A DNA stretch of 37,396 nucleotides from Nitrospirae bacterium GWC2_57_13 (GCA_001805055.1 MHDZ01000098.1:1-37396), one strand, 5' to 3'. Shown: positions 24,433 to 32,611, counted from the stretch's first letter. Made by a program: numbers and translations. Notes: generated by a model not told the origin, from the sequence alone.

Positions 24433-26190
24433 TTAGAACGGCAGCTTAATGCGCCCGGACCCACCGGACTGGCCTGCCTCCTTCGATACATCGCTGAACT
24501 GACCATCCTTGGAGCTCAGCCGGTCCCCGATGCCGCCCATGCCGCTGAAACTCTCCTTCAGTTCCTTCAACGGTCCTCCGGCTTTTTCGAACACCGCCAC
24601 CTTCAGCTTCTGCTCCAGCTTGTCCGTATGTTCCTTCACCACCGCGCCGGCAGCATCCTTCAATACGCGGTCCAGATCAGACGAGATTCGCACTTTGTAG
24701 TCCTCCGGCGTTCCCTGCACATCCGCCGTGAGTGTGAAGTCCGAGACCTTCATGAGGGTCGAGGACACGGCCTGCGTGAACCGGTTCGACGAACCGCCGG
24801 TGCCGGCAGACATCTTTGCAGAGCTTACCCTGGCCGTCAGCGTAGCGGTAATGTTGTTCTTGCGATAGGCCCCGTTCATCGTGAGGTCCACCAGGCCCTG
24901 TTCGAGGGTAACCGGCAGATCAGAGCTTCTCGAAAGCGCAAGGCCCTTCACGCGGTAATCCTGAACGCGGAGGCTCATCCTGTCGTCCGACCCGGCGGGA
25001 TCTACGTGATCGAAAACACCTTCGAAGGTGACAGGCCCCACATCCTTCATGTTCGAACCGGAAAAAGCAAAGGTCATGGGCGCTTTCAGCACGTCCTGGT
25101 CAGGCGTGATGTTCCTGATGTTGCCGGTGAACGTGCCGGTTTCGGGCTGGACAGAGGTATTGATCTTTTTGATCAGGAAGTTCGGCAGGGGCTGATATTC
25201 CTTGAAGCGCACATCCACGCCGCTGCCGCGCGCAGGCTTCACGACCTGCACGCCGTCTTTCTTCTCTTTCGACCGCTCCAGAACAGGCTTCAGCCGATCG
25301 TACCAGTAGACACCCTTACCGATCCAGCCGCTGATCTGGCCCCCGAAGAGCAGCTGCGTCATGTTCTGGAGCCCCTGCGGCGAGATGCCGTACTTGTCGC
25401 GGATGCGGCGTACGTCATCCATCGGCGCCTTTTCCGCCGCGTCCACGCGCTTCCGAAGAGACGTCAGATCGTTCGAAAAGGCCTGGCGCGCCTCGCGTAT
25501 CTTCCGCAGGTCCCGGTCGATATCGTCCTTGATGTCACTTGCCACCTTGAGCTGCGCCTGAATATCCTTGATACCGCGCCCCTTGTCCTTCCGGATTTCC
25601 TTGATGCGCTTCCGGTATTCCTCCGTGCTCGCCTTGTCGGGAAGCTCGTCAGTACGCTTCTTCCACTCTTCCTTGGCTTTCTTGATGTCCGCCTTGAGGG
25701 CATCGATCTCGGCGAGGGAGCGCAACTCCTCTTCTTGCAGGACCTTCTTCATGTCAGGCATGTCAAAAGAAGGAAGGGCGAAAGGGGAATCCTCAGCAGC
25801 TTCTTTCTTCTTTTTCGGCTCCTTTGTTACGGCGCCCGAGGTCTTGCGCAGAGTGCCGAATCGTACGCCTTCCACGGCCATCTCATCGATGATCACCTTG
25901 CGTCGGAAGAGGTTCAGGCCATCGAGCGAAAAAGCGATGCGGGATATCTCCACGGCATTCGTCATCGGCTCGTCCTTGTCCGTCACCTGCAGGCCCTTCA
26001 GAGTAACTCCCAGGGGAAAGAGCTTCACGTCGGCGCCCCGGAGGTCCACTTTGGCGCCGGCCATCCAGGTACCGGCCTTTTCCACGGTGCGCTCCACACA
26101 CCCGTCGACCACGAGCAACATGAAGGCCGTGATGCCGCCGAATACGAACAGAAATGAGATGAGCCCCTGCCAGCGGATCCACTTTTTCAT
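24433..26190 (-). CDS. TIGR03545-family envelope protein
   Basis: A 585-residue protein of unknown function matching the TIGR03545 family by layout. One N-terminal membrane segment (about 8-28: ISFLFVFGGITAFMLLVV) is followed by an AsmA-like beta region (VDLRGADVKLFPLGVTLKGLQV). A long charged coiled coil spans about 150-270 (DALKADIKKAKEEWKKR, DIKDDIDRDLRKIREARQ). A C-terminal AsmA-like region has repeated beta-strand text. Such architecture suggests an inner-membrane-anchored periplasmic protein, perhaps involved in lipid traffic or envelope maintenance; this is inference. I start at ATG 26190, preceded by GGGGAGGT. A 30-codon upstream extension overlaps the neighbour. Its usual partner, TIGR03546, ends two bases upstream. 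Confidence 0.85.
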   Translation of the reverse strand: MKKWIRWQGLISFLFVFGGITAFMLLVVDGCVERTVEKAGTWMAGAKVDLRGADVKLFPLGVTLKGLQVTDKDEPMTNAVEISRIAFSLDGLNLFRRKVIIDEMAVEGVRFGTLRKTSGAVTKEPKKKKEAAEDSPFALPSFDMPDMKKVLQEEELRSLAEIDALKADIKKAKEEWKKRTDELPDKASTEEYRKRIKEIRKDKGRGIKDIQAQLKVASDIKDDIDRDLRKIREARQAFSNDLTSLRKRVDAAEKAPMDDVRRIRDKYGISPQGLQNMTQLLFGGQISGWIGKGVYWYDRLKPVLERSKEKKDGVQVVKPARGSGVDVRFKEYQPLPNFLIKKINTSVQPETGTFTGNIRNITPDQDVLKAPMTFAFSGSNMKDVGPVTFEGVFDHVDPAGSDDRMSLRVQDYRVKGLALSRSSDLPVTLEQGLVDLTMNGAYRKNNITATLTARVSSAKMSAGTGGSSNRFTQAVSSTLMKVSDFTLTADVQGTPEDYKVRISSDLDRVLKDAAGAVVKEHTDKLEQKLKVAVFEKAGGPLKELKESFSGMGGIGDRLSSKDGQFSDVSKEAGQSGGSGRIKLPF

Positions 26191-26192
26191 GA

Positions 26193-26708
26193 TCAGACCT
26201 CCCCGCCTGACAGCGTAGTGTAGATGCCGTAGATCTTGCTGGCCTTGACCATCTGGGCGAGTTTCGTCTTCCTTATCCACGCAAGGATTGTATCGCGGTA
26301 ACGGCGAATGGCCAGGTTCAGCAGCAGCACGAGGGGCATGAAAAATAGCAGCGAGACAGCGAAGCCGCCCATGACGATCGAATTATTGAATTTCTGGAGG
26401 CGCCAGATCGTCATATTGTACATCGACGTCCAGATCTCCTGCAGCGCGCCGATGGACAGGATGGCGAGCCCCACCGGATGAAAGAGCGTATCAAGCAGAT
26501 AGGCCGCGCCGGAAAAGAGGGCCGTGCCGAGGAAAAAGGCCGTCATATTTACCCGCAGCAGAAAGACGATCAAAAAAATGACGATCGTAGCGGGACTGAA
26601 GAAGGGAAGGAACCCCGCCACCATCGAGAACCCCACTGCCAGGCTGATCTGGCCAGGTTCTGATTCGGAATTGAGCACCTTAATCAGCTTTGCGATCGCT
26701 TTGATCAC
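26193..26708 (-). CDS. TIGR03546-family membrane protein (DUF2062-like)
   Basis: A 171-residue integral membrane protein. Several hydrophobic segments are present (GFSMVAGFLPFFSPATIVIF, FLLRVNMTAFFLGTALF, MGGFAVSLLFFMPLVLLL). The pattern of a Gly/Pro-containing helix followed by the N-M-T-A-F motif is that of the TIGR03546/DUF2062-type proteins. The start codon is GTG 26708, preceded by CAGGAGGTGG. It is the first gene of a three-gene operon with TIGR03545 and the PhnD-like protein. The function is unknown; constant pairing with TIGR03545 in other genomes suggests a joint envelope role. Confidence 0.85.
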   Translation of the reverse strand: MIKAIAKLIKVLNSESEPGQISLAVGFSMVAGFLPFFSPATIVIFLIVFLLRVNMTAFFLGTALFSGAAYLLDTLFHPVGLAILSIGALQEIWTSMYNMTIWRLQKFNNSIVMGGFAVSLLFFMPLVLLLNLAIRRYRDTILAWIRKTKLAQMVKASKIYGIYTTLSGGEV

Positions 26709-26762
26709 GCGCCACCTCCTGAGCCGGACAAACCCCGATACTCGGGACAGGCCGGAATTGGA

Positions 26763-26780
26763 AATTTACAATTGTAAATT
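26763..26780. repeat. 18-base AT-rich palindrome upstream of the TIGR03546 gene
   Basis: AATTTACAATTGTAAATT is a perfect palindrome 55 bases before the GTG start. It could be an operator, but it sits in AATTTACAA/ATTGAAAATT-type low-complexity sequence that may itself be a dispersed repeat. Confidence 0.4.
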
Positions 26781-26825
26781 GCACATTGAAAATTTGAAAC
26801 TGGGAATTAAAAAGACCAAAATTAT

Positions 26826-26896
26826 AACAGGGACCGTCCCCCTGGAATCAAAGGGGAAAGGGACAGTCCCCCTAGAATCAAAGGGGACTGTCCCTA
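26826..26896. repeat. GGGGACTGTCCC palindromic repeat cluster
   Basis: Two direct units (AACAGGGACCGTCCCCC and AAAGGGACAGTCCCCC, each followed by an AATCAAAGGGG tail) and a final inverted GGGGACTGTCCCT. Arms 26859-26871 and 26883-26895 are complementary. Same family as 11549-11700 and 28172-28214. Confidence 0.8.
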
Positions 26897-26994
26897 TATT
26901 AAGAGATAAGATAGCACACCTTTAAGAAAAAACAAGTGCGCGCTGAAGCGGTATGCGCAGCAGGATCAGGAATAACAGCGCCGCAGGCACGGCC

Positions 26995-27519
26995 TTACTG
27001 AATAATATAGGCCGGTGAGCCTTCCTCGACGGCATAGAAGACGGCATTCAGGTCCTTGCTGTTCAGATAAAAACGGGTCATATGGGCGGCCTTGATCGGT
27101 ACGCGGCTTTTTCTGGTCTGGAGGATAAGGATATCGCCGTATATCAGCGCATGTCGGCTGCCCCTGCCGTCCACCTTGTCGGCAAGAGACAAAGCACCGG
27201 CGCCAAGTGGCTTCACCAACCGCTTTGATGACGAGGAAAATTTGAATGATCTGAGCACCCGGTTTTTGTATTTGAGCTGCCCCTTCCCTGATGCCGGATA
27301 CAGGATCAGGTAGCGCGAGTCCGCGTCATACATGGCCTTCTGGAAAAGCAGAAAATCCTGCTCCGCCGTGAGAAGGTCGATCCGCTCTTCGAGCTTCTCG
27401 CTCTGCTTCAGCAGAAGGGTGCGCTCGTCAGGCTCGTTCCTGTCTCCTCCTGCGCCCAGAAGGAACAGCGCCAGAAAGCAACAAAGCGACGTTATGATGC
27501 GGCTTCGGGTCCGTTCCAT
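26995..27519 (-). CDS. Degenerate L,D-transpeptidase-like exported protein
   Basis: A 174-residue protein beginning at ATG 27519, with GAGGAG just upstream. A hydrophobic export signal (about 8-24) is followed by a short coiled coil (LLLKQSEKLEERIDLLTAEQ) and a beta-rich domain. That domain resembles the upstream L,D-transpeptidase: YLILYPASGKGQLKYKNRVLRSFKFSSSSKRLV here against YIVVDTENNRLSLRK, RVLRTAVCSSGSRELV there. The catalytic His and the HGC motif are absent, and the protein ends before that region. It may be a regulatory or binding paralogue produced by tandem duplication. It starts nine bases after the stop of the transpeptidase and is almost certainly co-transcribed. Confidence 0.7.
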   Translation of the reverse strand: MERTRSRIITSLCCFLALFLLGAGGDRNEPDERTLLLKQSEKLEERIDLLTAEQDFLLFQKAMYDADSRYLILYPASGKGQLKYKNRVLRSFKFSSSSKRLVKPLGAGALSLADKVDGRGSRHALIYGDILILQTRKSRVPIKAAHMTRFYLNSKDLNAVFYAVEEGSPAYIIQ

Positions 27520-27527
27520 TCTTCTCC

Positions 27528-28154
27528 TCAATAGAGATATACCCGGGTCCCGACCTTCGATGCCTTGTACGCCGCCTCAAGGTCCGTGTCGCCCATGGAG
27601 ATGCAGCCGTGAGTGAAATGGGTGCCCAGAAGGTCCTTGAAGGTGGTCCCATGGAGCTTATACCCGTTCCCGAGTACCAGGGCGTATTTGCCGAGCACAT
27701 CGCGCACGATGCGGTCCGGATCGTTCAGCGCAGGCACCGGCATGTTCTCCTCCACGTAGGACCAGTCGGGCCTGATCCATACGGGATTCCGTTCCTTGGC
27801 GAGCACCCGGAAGGCGCCGTTGGGCGTCTCGAAAAACCAGGTCCTGCCGTACTCGTCCTCGACAAGCTCCCTGCTGCCGCTGGAACAGACCGCTGTCCGC
27901 AGAACGCGATCCCCCTTCCGGAGGGATAGCCGGTTGTTCTCCGTGTCCACGACGATGTATATCTCACCATCCTCGCGGGCTCGCAGTATCCGCTTCAGCC
28001 CTTCGTTCTCCTCTTCCAGGACCGCTGTGCGCTGCTCGAGAGCCTGCACCTGCTGCCGCAGTTCATCGAGGGAGGGCTGCTTCTGCGCTTCCTGGGCTGT
28101 CGCAACCGCAGCAAGGGACAGGAACAGCATGATGTGGGTACATGTTCTTATCAT
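27528..28154 (-). CDS. L,D-transpeptidase (YkuD family)
   Basis: Periplasmic peptidoglycan cross-linking or lipoprotein-attaching enzyme of 208 residues. A signal peptide (1-20, AVATA before QEAQ) is followed by a coiled coil (30-58, LDELRQQVQALEQRTAVLEEEN) and the YkuD domain. The active site is intact: His 168 in YKLHGT and THGCIS with the catalytic Cys 184. Many family members have HGCIR; here Ser follows. The start is weakly supported (AAGGAACG 12 bases upstream). It lies downstream of glcD, separated by a palindromic repeat that may terminate transcription. Confidence 0.92.
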   Translation of the reverse strand: MIRTCTHIMLFLSLAAVATAQEAQKQPSLDELRQQVQALEQRTAVLEEENEGLKRILRAREDGEIYIVVDTENNRLSLRKGDRVLRTAVCSSGSRELVEDEYGRTWFFETPNGAFRVLAKERNPVWIRPDWSYVEENMPVPALNDPDRIVRDVLGKYALVLGNGYKLHGTTFKDLLGTHFTHGCISMGDTDLEAAYKASKVGTRVYLY

Positions 28155-28171
28155 AGTACTCAGCGTTCCTT

Positions 28172-28214
28172 AAAAGGGACAGTCCCCTCGAAACCAAAGG
28201 GGACTGTCCCTTTT
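28172..28214 (-). terminator. GGGGACTGTCCC repeat acting as likely terminator after glcD
   Basis: AAAAGGGACAGTCCCC (28172-28187) and GGGGACTGTCCCTTTT (28199-28214) are perfectly complementary over 16 bases. On the minus strand the second arm of the hairpin ends in TTTT. One arm overlaps the glcD stop codon. It is the simplest copy of the repeat family seen at 11549 and 26826. Confidence 0.6.
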
Positions 28215-29578
28215 TAAAATATCTTCCCCGGGTTCAGTATGCCCCTCGGGTCCAGGGCCGCCTTGATCCGCTTCATCGCTGCCAGCGCTTCGGGCCCAAC
28301 TTCCATCGGGAGATAGGCGGCCTTTGAGAGTCCGATGCCGTGCTCGCCGCTGATGCTGCCGCCCATGCGCAGCACAGCCGTGAAGATCTCCTTCACCGCT
28401 GCCTCGACCTTGGCACTGTCCTGATCGTCAAACAGGATGTTCGTATGAATATTGCCGTCGCCTGCATGGCCGAAATTCACGATCAGGAGATCGTGCTTTT
28501 GAGCTATGCCCCTGATCTCGCCCAGAATGCCGGGTATGCGGCTCCGGGGCACCGCAATGTCCTCGCTCACCTTCCGTGCCCTGACCCCTGCGAGTGACGG
28601 CGAGATCGATTTCCTCGCCTTCCAGAGCCGCTCCCGCGCTTCCTCGTCCTTTGCCTGCTCGACCCGGATCGCTCCGGCTTCGCGCAGGATAGTGGCGATC
28701 AGGCCGATCTCCTGTTCCGCTGATTGCGTTGTGCCGTCCACCTCGACCAGCAGCATGGCTGCCGCGCCTGACGAGATGTCCTGCTTCAGGTAGCGCTCAA
28801 CGGCCCGGAGCGCCTCGCCGTCCACAAACTCCAGGGTCCGCGGCATGATGCGCGCCTTCAGGATGCGCGAGACCGCTCCTGCGGCGTCTTCCATGTCGCG
28901 ATAGAACGCCGCTGCGGTCCGCACCGCCTCGGGCAGAGGCAGCAGCCGAAGCAGGATCTCCGTAACCACGCCCAGGGTCCCCTCGGAACCGACCATCAGC
29001 CTCGTGAGGTCATAACCTGCCACGCTCTTGAGCGCCCTGCTGCCGGTCCTGATGATGGCGCCTGTGGGCAGCACCACCTCAAGGCCGAGCACATAATCCT
29101 TCGTAACGCCGTACTTGACGGCCCGCAAACCGCCGGCGTTCTCCGCCACGTTCCCGCCGATGGTGCAGAACTGACTGCTCGCCGGGTCGGGCGGATAGAA
29201 GAGCCCCCGGGCTTCGACCTCCCGATGCAGGTCGCCGGTCACGACGCCCGGCTGGACCACGGCAAGAAGGTTCTCCTCATCGATCTCGACGATCCGATCC
29301 ATCCGCTCCAGGGACAGGGCGACCCCGCCCTGGACCGGCACCGAGCCGCCAGACATGCCGGTACCCGCGCCCCGGGGAACCACGGGAAAACCGTCCCGGT
29401 TCGCAAGCTGCAGGATGGCAGCGACCTCAACAGCACTCGCCGGCCGCGCCACGGCCCAGGGAAGCGACTCTGCACGCGTGGCGTCGTAGGAATAGGCAAC
29501 CAGCTCCTCGGGAGCCGTAAACAGGTTCCCGGCGCCCACGATGCGCCTCAGTTCTCTGACCGGAAGGGTCTCAGGCAT
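28214..29578 (-). CDS. glcD: FAD-linked oxidase, glycolate/D-lactate oxidase subunit GlcD type
   Basis: FAD-dependent 2-hydroxyacid dehydrogenase of 454 residues. The PCMH FAD domain is clear: VPRGAGTGMSGGSVPVQGG, SSQFCTIGGNVAENAGGLRAVKYG, GSEGTLGVVTEILLRLLP. The C-terminal cap domain ends GHAGDGNIHTNIL, SGEHGIGLSK and LDPRGILNPGKIF, all family hallmarks. Substrate could be glycolate or D-lactate; no iron-sulfur GlcF partner is next to it. I start at ATG 29578, overlapping the GH57 stop by 8 bases; an in-frame ATG at 29608 would add ten residues. Neither start has a clear Shine-Dalgarno, so translation may be coupled to GH57. Confidence 0.9.
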   Translation of the reverse strand: MPETLPVRELRRIVGAGNLFTAPEELVAYSYDATRAESLPWAVARPASAVEVAAILQLANRDGFPVVPRGAGTGMSGGSVPVQGGVALSLERMDRIVEIDEENLLAVVQPGVVTGDLHREVEARGLFYPPDPASSQFCTIGGNVAENAGGLRAVKYGVTKDYVLGLEVVLPTGAIIRTGSRALKSVAGYDLTRLMVGSEGTLGVVTEILLRLLPLPEAVRTAAAFYRDMEDAAGAVSRILKARIMPRTLEFVDGEALRAVERYLKQDISSGAAAMLLVEVDGTTQSAEQEIGLIATILREAGAIRVEQAKDEEARERLWKARKSISPSLAGVRARKVSEDIAVPRSRIPGILGEIRGIAQKHDLLIVNFGHAGDGNIHTNILFDDQDSAKVEAAVKEIFTAVLRMGGSISGEHGIGLSKAAYLPMEVGPEALAAMKRIKAALDPRGILNPGKIF

Positions 29579-31151
29579 AGACGCTGTAGTCGACGTCAGG
29601 GAAGACATTATGCCGGTATTCTATATCGCCGAGCCACCCTTCGTCAATACGATTCCCCTTGATATCGTCGTAGAGCCGGGTGAAGTCCAGAATATACTCC
29701 TTCGTCATCCGCACGGCATATTCCACGTGGCTGCCGGTTTTCATAATGAAGGCCCAGTCCGAGCTCTGGGCGAGCAGAAGTTCCCGGGCCGCCTGGTTCA
29801 GGGCCCTACGAAGCAGCCCCGAAGCTCCGGGGAAGGAGCGGGCCAGCTCGATCATGCGGTCCGCCGCCTTGTGCAGGTGGCGGTAGATCCAGTCGTTGGG
29901 CTGGTCGAGCCAGACCTCGGCATGGCCTTTATATCCCCAGCTCGACATGGAGGGCGTCGAGACCTGACAGCGCGGGTTTTCGTGCAGGTATTCCAAAGGC
30001 GTCACGAGCCGCACCGTCTTCTGATCCAGGGCCGTCTTGCGGATCAGGAAATTCAGCCACTCGGGCCCCTCGAACCACCAATGGCCGAGAAGCTCGGCGT
30101 CGTACGGCGCCACAATGATCGGTTTGCGGTCTTTGAAGAGATCAAAGAGCCACTCGGCCTGTTTCTCCCGATTAAACAGGAAATTGCCCGCATGCTCCGC
30201 CGCCTTTTCGAGCGCCCACTGCCGGATGTAGGGGTCCTTGTGGTCCGTGTCTCCCGTGATCTTGTGGTACTTGATGCCGATGTTGACGCGCTTGCCGTCG
30301 GCGCGAAGATAAGGCCTGATATAATCATAATCCACGTCGAACCCCACGTCGCGATAGAAATCGCGATAGTTTGCGTCGCCGGGATATCCCTCGATGGAGC
30401 TCCAGACCTGCTTCGACGACTCGAGATCCCTGCCAAAGGCGGCCACACCCGTCTTGCTGTAGATGGGTGCGTACACACCGTACTTGGGCCGGGGCGAGGC
30501 ATGGAATATGCCGTGGGAGTCCGTGAAGTAGTAGCGAATGCCCGCCTCTTTCAGTATCTCGTCGAGCCCGTCATAGTAGCCGCACTCGGGCAGCCAGATC
30601 CCCCTGGGCGGCCTGCCCAGGTGCTTTTCGTGATGGCGCACAGCGGTCATGATCTGGGCCCGCACTGCGTTCCGGTTCTGCATGAGCGGCAGGAACCCAT
30701 GGGTGCCCGCGCAGGTGATGATCTCAAGCTTACCCAGTTCAAGGAACTTCCGGAAGGCGCCCACGAGGTTGCGTCCGTACTTCTCCTCGAACACATACCG
30801 GGCGTTCTTGAACATGTCCCGGTACATATGGGCCAGGGGGTTGAAGTCAGGCTGGTCCCTGGTCCGATGGATCTCCTTCTCGGCAAGCTCGATGAGCCGC
30901 GAAATGCGCCGCAGATACCGCTCCTGGAGCAGCGGGTCCGTCAGCATGGAGATGAGCGTGGGCGTAAGGCTCATGGTGATGCGGAAGTCCACGCCGTCCT
31001 GCACCAGCCCGTCAAAGACATTGATGAGCGGGATGTAGGTCTCGGTGATGGCCTCGTAGAGCCAGTCCTCTTCGAGGAACTCTTCGTGCTCAGGGTGCCG
31101 CACATAGGGCAGATGGCTGTGCAGCACCAGCGCGAGATATCCTTTTTCCAT
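29571..31151 (-). CDS. Glycoside hydrolase family 57, probable 1,4-alpha-glucan branching enzyme
   Basis: A 526-residue GH57 enzyme expected to form alpha-1,6 branches in glycogen-like glucan. Motifs: HSHLPYVRHPEHEEFLEE (11-28), THGFLP (150-155), GIWLPECGYYDGL with the nucleophile Glu 189, and PYDAELLGHWWFEG with the acid Asp 351. The C-terminal DUF1957-type helical domain (SSWGYKGHAEVWLDQPNDW) marks branching enzymes rather than amylases. The start has GAGGAGGAAGC before ATG. Its stop overlaps glcD, and the DUF4912 gene lies upstream on the same strand across a terminator and a repeat region. Confidence 0.92.
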   Translation of the reverse strand: MEKGYLALVLHSHLPYVRHPEHEEFLEEDWLYEAITETYIPLINVFDGLVQDGVDFRITMSLTPTLISMLTDPLLQERYLRRISRLIELAEKEIHRTRDQPDFNPLAHMYRDMFKNARYVFEEKYGRNLVGAFRKFLELGKLEIITCAGTHGFLPLMQNRNAVRAQIMTAVRHHEKHLGRPPRGIWLPECGYYDGLDEILKEAGIRYYFTDSHGIFHASPRPKYGVYAPIYSKTGVAAFGRDLESSKQVWSSIEGYPGDANYRDFYRDVGFDVDYDYIRPYLRADGKRVNIGIKYHKITGDTDHKDPYIRQWALEKAAEHAGNFLFNREKQAEWLFDLFKDRKPIIVAPYDAELLGHWWFEGPEWLNFLIRKTALDQKTVRLVTPLEYLHENPRCQVSTPSMSSWGYKGHAEVWLDQPNDWIYRHLHKAADRMIELARSFPGASGLLRRALNQAARELLLAQSSDWAFIMKTGSHVEYAVRMTKEYILDFTRLYDDIKGNRIDEGWLGDIEYRHNVFPDVDYSVYA

Positions 31152-31309
31152 GCTTCCTCCTCATGTAAGGCTGAGTACTGTGGAGCTCCAGCAGTCACGC
31201 CGTGGCGTGATTGAACAAGGCAACATCCCGCAGTCCCGCGAGGCGCGGGACGTCCGCGGGGACAAAACCTTCACCACTGAGGATGCGGAGAACCTTGAAA
31301 AAAACCTTT

Positions 31310-31431
31310 AACCACGGATGAACACGGATATAATGCGGTGCCGCAAAGGGCATGGTGCATGGAGCAATGGGTTTTAGACCCTATGCGCCTTGCTCTATGC
31401 GCTATGCTTCTACTCGTGTTCATCAGTGGTT
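31310..31431. repeat. 122-base element with 17-base terminal inverted repeats
   Basis: AACCACGGATGAACACG (31310-31326) faces CGTGTTCATCAGTGGTT (31415-31431), 16 of 17 complementary. Inside are ATGC heptamers in both orientations (31350-31369 and 31381-31409). It looks like a MITE-like or composite palindromic element. Confidence 0.6.
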
Positions 31432-31470
31432 ATAGTTGCCGCTCAAGACTTTGCCGGATCTGGCTCAAAA

Positions 31471-31497
31471 AAAAGTCCATCCCGAGGATGGACTTTT
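31471..31497 (-). terminator. Intrinsic terminator after the DUF4912 gene
   Basis: AAAAGTCCATCC (31471-31482), loop CGA, GGATGGACTTTT (31486-31497): a perfect 12-base-pair stem. It is followed on the minus strand by a T-tract (complement of 31467-31474). Confidence 0.85.
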
Positions 31498-31542
31498 CAG
31501 TTACTGAATTGCATGACCCGGAGGACCTCCGGGCAGGACATA

Positions 31543-32463
31543 TTATTTCCGTTTCTGTTTCGACGGCGAGGACATGCCCGGCGACGTGATACCGTGCATG
31601 CGCATCATCATTCTGCGCCACATCTCCCGCTCCATGGGCGATGAACCCGAAGGGAACCCGTAAAGCTTCCAGAACTCCTCGTCGATCAGCATCCATTCCT
31701 CATCGATCACGTCCGAAACCGTATCGCGCGGCATGATGATCGAATTCGACCGCGCCAGGGTCAGGAACTTGCCGTCCGGTGCGAGCAGGCCGATATCAGC
31801 GCAGAAGGAATGGGCGGGCCTTCCCAGGTCGAAGTACCATTCCCCGGTCCGGTCGAAGACCTCCTGGTCATAGTAGCCGACGGCGTTCCGTCCGTCGAAC
31901 TGCACGCCCGAAATATCGTAGATGCGCACGGCCAGCTTGCTGTCCCAGCCGAACCATGCCTTCTCCCGCTCTATCCGCTCCGGCGTGGCCTCCCAGTAGG
32001 AAAAGGCCCAGTGGGGATCCCGCGCCATCAGTGCGATCTTGTCCTCGCCGTAGCCCTGGGGCAGTTCCTGATAGGATGGTGCATGCTTCCGTTCCTCCGG
32101 CCCAGTATAGTACTTGGCGTCCGATACCCGTTCCTGGGCCATAAGCGGCTCTTCGGCGCCTGCCGGCATCTTCCAGTCTCTTGCCGGCTTTTTCTCCGAA
32201 GCAGAAGGCACAGACTTTGGAACAGGCTTCCGTTCCGGTGTCGAGACCGCGGCGGGCTTCTTTGCCACAGGCTTCTCTTCCGCCCTCTGCGGGCGCGCCG
32301 CCGGCTGCTTGCTCGCTCCCTTGGCAGCAGGAGCAGGAACGCCGGGAGACAGCGCGGCGATAATGTCCGCCTTCTTCGCTCCCGCAGACAGCGTGATCTT
32401 CATTTTCTTTGCCAGGGCTTTGAGCTCAGCTACCGTCTTTGATGAAAGGTCGTTCTTTTCCAT
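31543..32463 (-). CDS. DUF4912 protein with N-terminal Rho_N/SAP-like domain
   Basis: A 306-residue protein of unknown function. Residues 1-42 form a small helical Rho_N/SAP-like module (SSKTVAELKALAKKMKITLS, KKADIIAALSP). Residues 43-110 are a Lys/Pro/Ala-rich linker. The DUF4912 domain covers about 140-270 (LMARDPHWAFSYWEATPERIERE, GRPAHSFCADIGLLAPDGKFLTLARSN). DUF4912 proteins often sit next to, or are fused with, GH57 branching enzymes, and GH57 is the next gene on this strand. A role in glucan metabolism is therefore inferred. I start at ATG 32463 (AAGGGGGG upstream) rather than the in-frame codon at 32541, which would overlap the promoter. It has its own promoter and terminator. Confidence 0.88.
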   Translation of the reverse strand: MEKNDLSSKTVAELKALAKKMKITLSAGAKKADIIAALSPGVPAPAAKGASKQPAARPQRAEEKPVAKKPAAVSTPERKPVPKSVPSASEKKPARDWKMPAGAEEPLMAQERVSDAKYYTGPEERKHAPSYQELPQGYGEDKIALMARDPHWAFSYWEATPERIEREKAWFGWDSKLAVRIYDISGVQFDGRNAVGYYDQEVFDRTGEWYFDLGRPAHSFCADIGLLAPDGKFLTLARSNSIIMPRDTVSDVIDEEWMLIDEEFWKLYGFPSGSSPMEREMWRRMMMRMHGITSPGMSSPSKQKRK

Positions 32464-32511
32464 CTCAAACCCCCCTTCCGCTGCATAGTTGCGATTTGTA
32501 TGAACGTGCTT

Positions 32512-32541
32512 ACTATAGCACAGGATTGTCGGGCCTGTCAA
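32512..32541 (-). promoter_or_regulatory. Promoter for the DUF4912 gene
   Basis: Minus strand: TTGACA (32541-32536), 18 bases, TATAGT (32517-32512). Start expected near 32505, giving a leader of about 42 bases with a Shine-Dalgarno. It is back-to-back with the fabF promoter. Confidence 0.7.
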
Positions 32542-32576
32542 ACCGATTTAAAAAACCGCACGTAATTTCAATGCCT

Positions 32577-32605
32577 TTGACAAAAAGTAACGAACTGCGT
32601 ATACT
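32577..32605 (+). promoter_or_regulatory. Consensus promoter for fabF, leaderless type
   Basis: TTGACA (32577-32582), 17 bases, TATACT (32600-32605), then six bases and the GTG start codon at 32612. The predicted start site coincides with the first base of the codon; no Shine-Dalgarno exists. Confidence 0.75.
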
Positions 32606-32611
32606 GCGGCC

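Larger units (their letters stand above)
31152..31542. other. Intergenic region of inverted repeats upstream of GH57
   Basis: The 391 bases contain no supported gene. They hold two GC-rich hairpins, TCACGCC-GT-GGCGTGA (31195-31210) and GTCCCGCG-AGG-CGCGGGAC (31233-31251). A 122-base inverted-repeat element (31310-31431) and the DUF4912 terminator (31471-31497) follow. No convincing promoter for GH57 was found; the hairpins may regulate or process its leader. Confidence 0.55.

Noticed and set aside
24406-26157. 583-codon plus-strand open frame
   Set aside because: Antisense to the TIGR03545 gene; composition is His/Arg/Leu rich, typical of a reverse shadow, and it has no ribosome binding site.
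29541-31214. 557-codon plus-strand open frame
   Set aside because: Antisense to GH57, which has all catalytic motifs.
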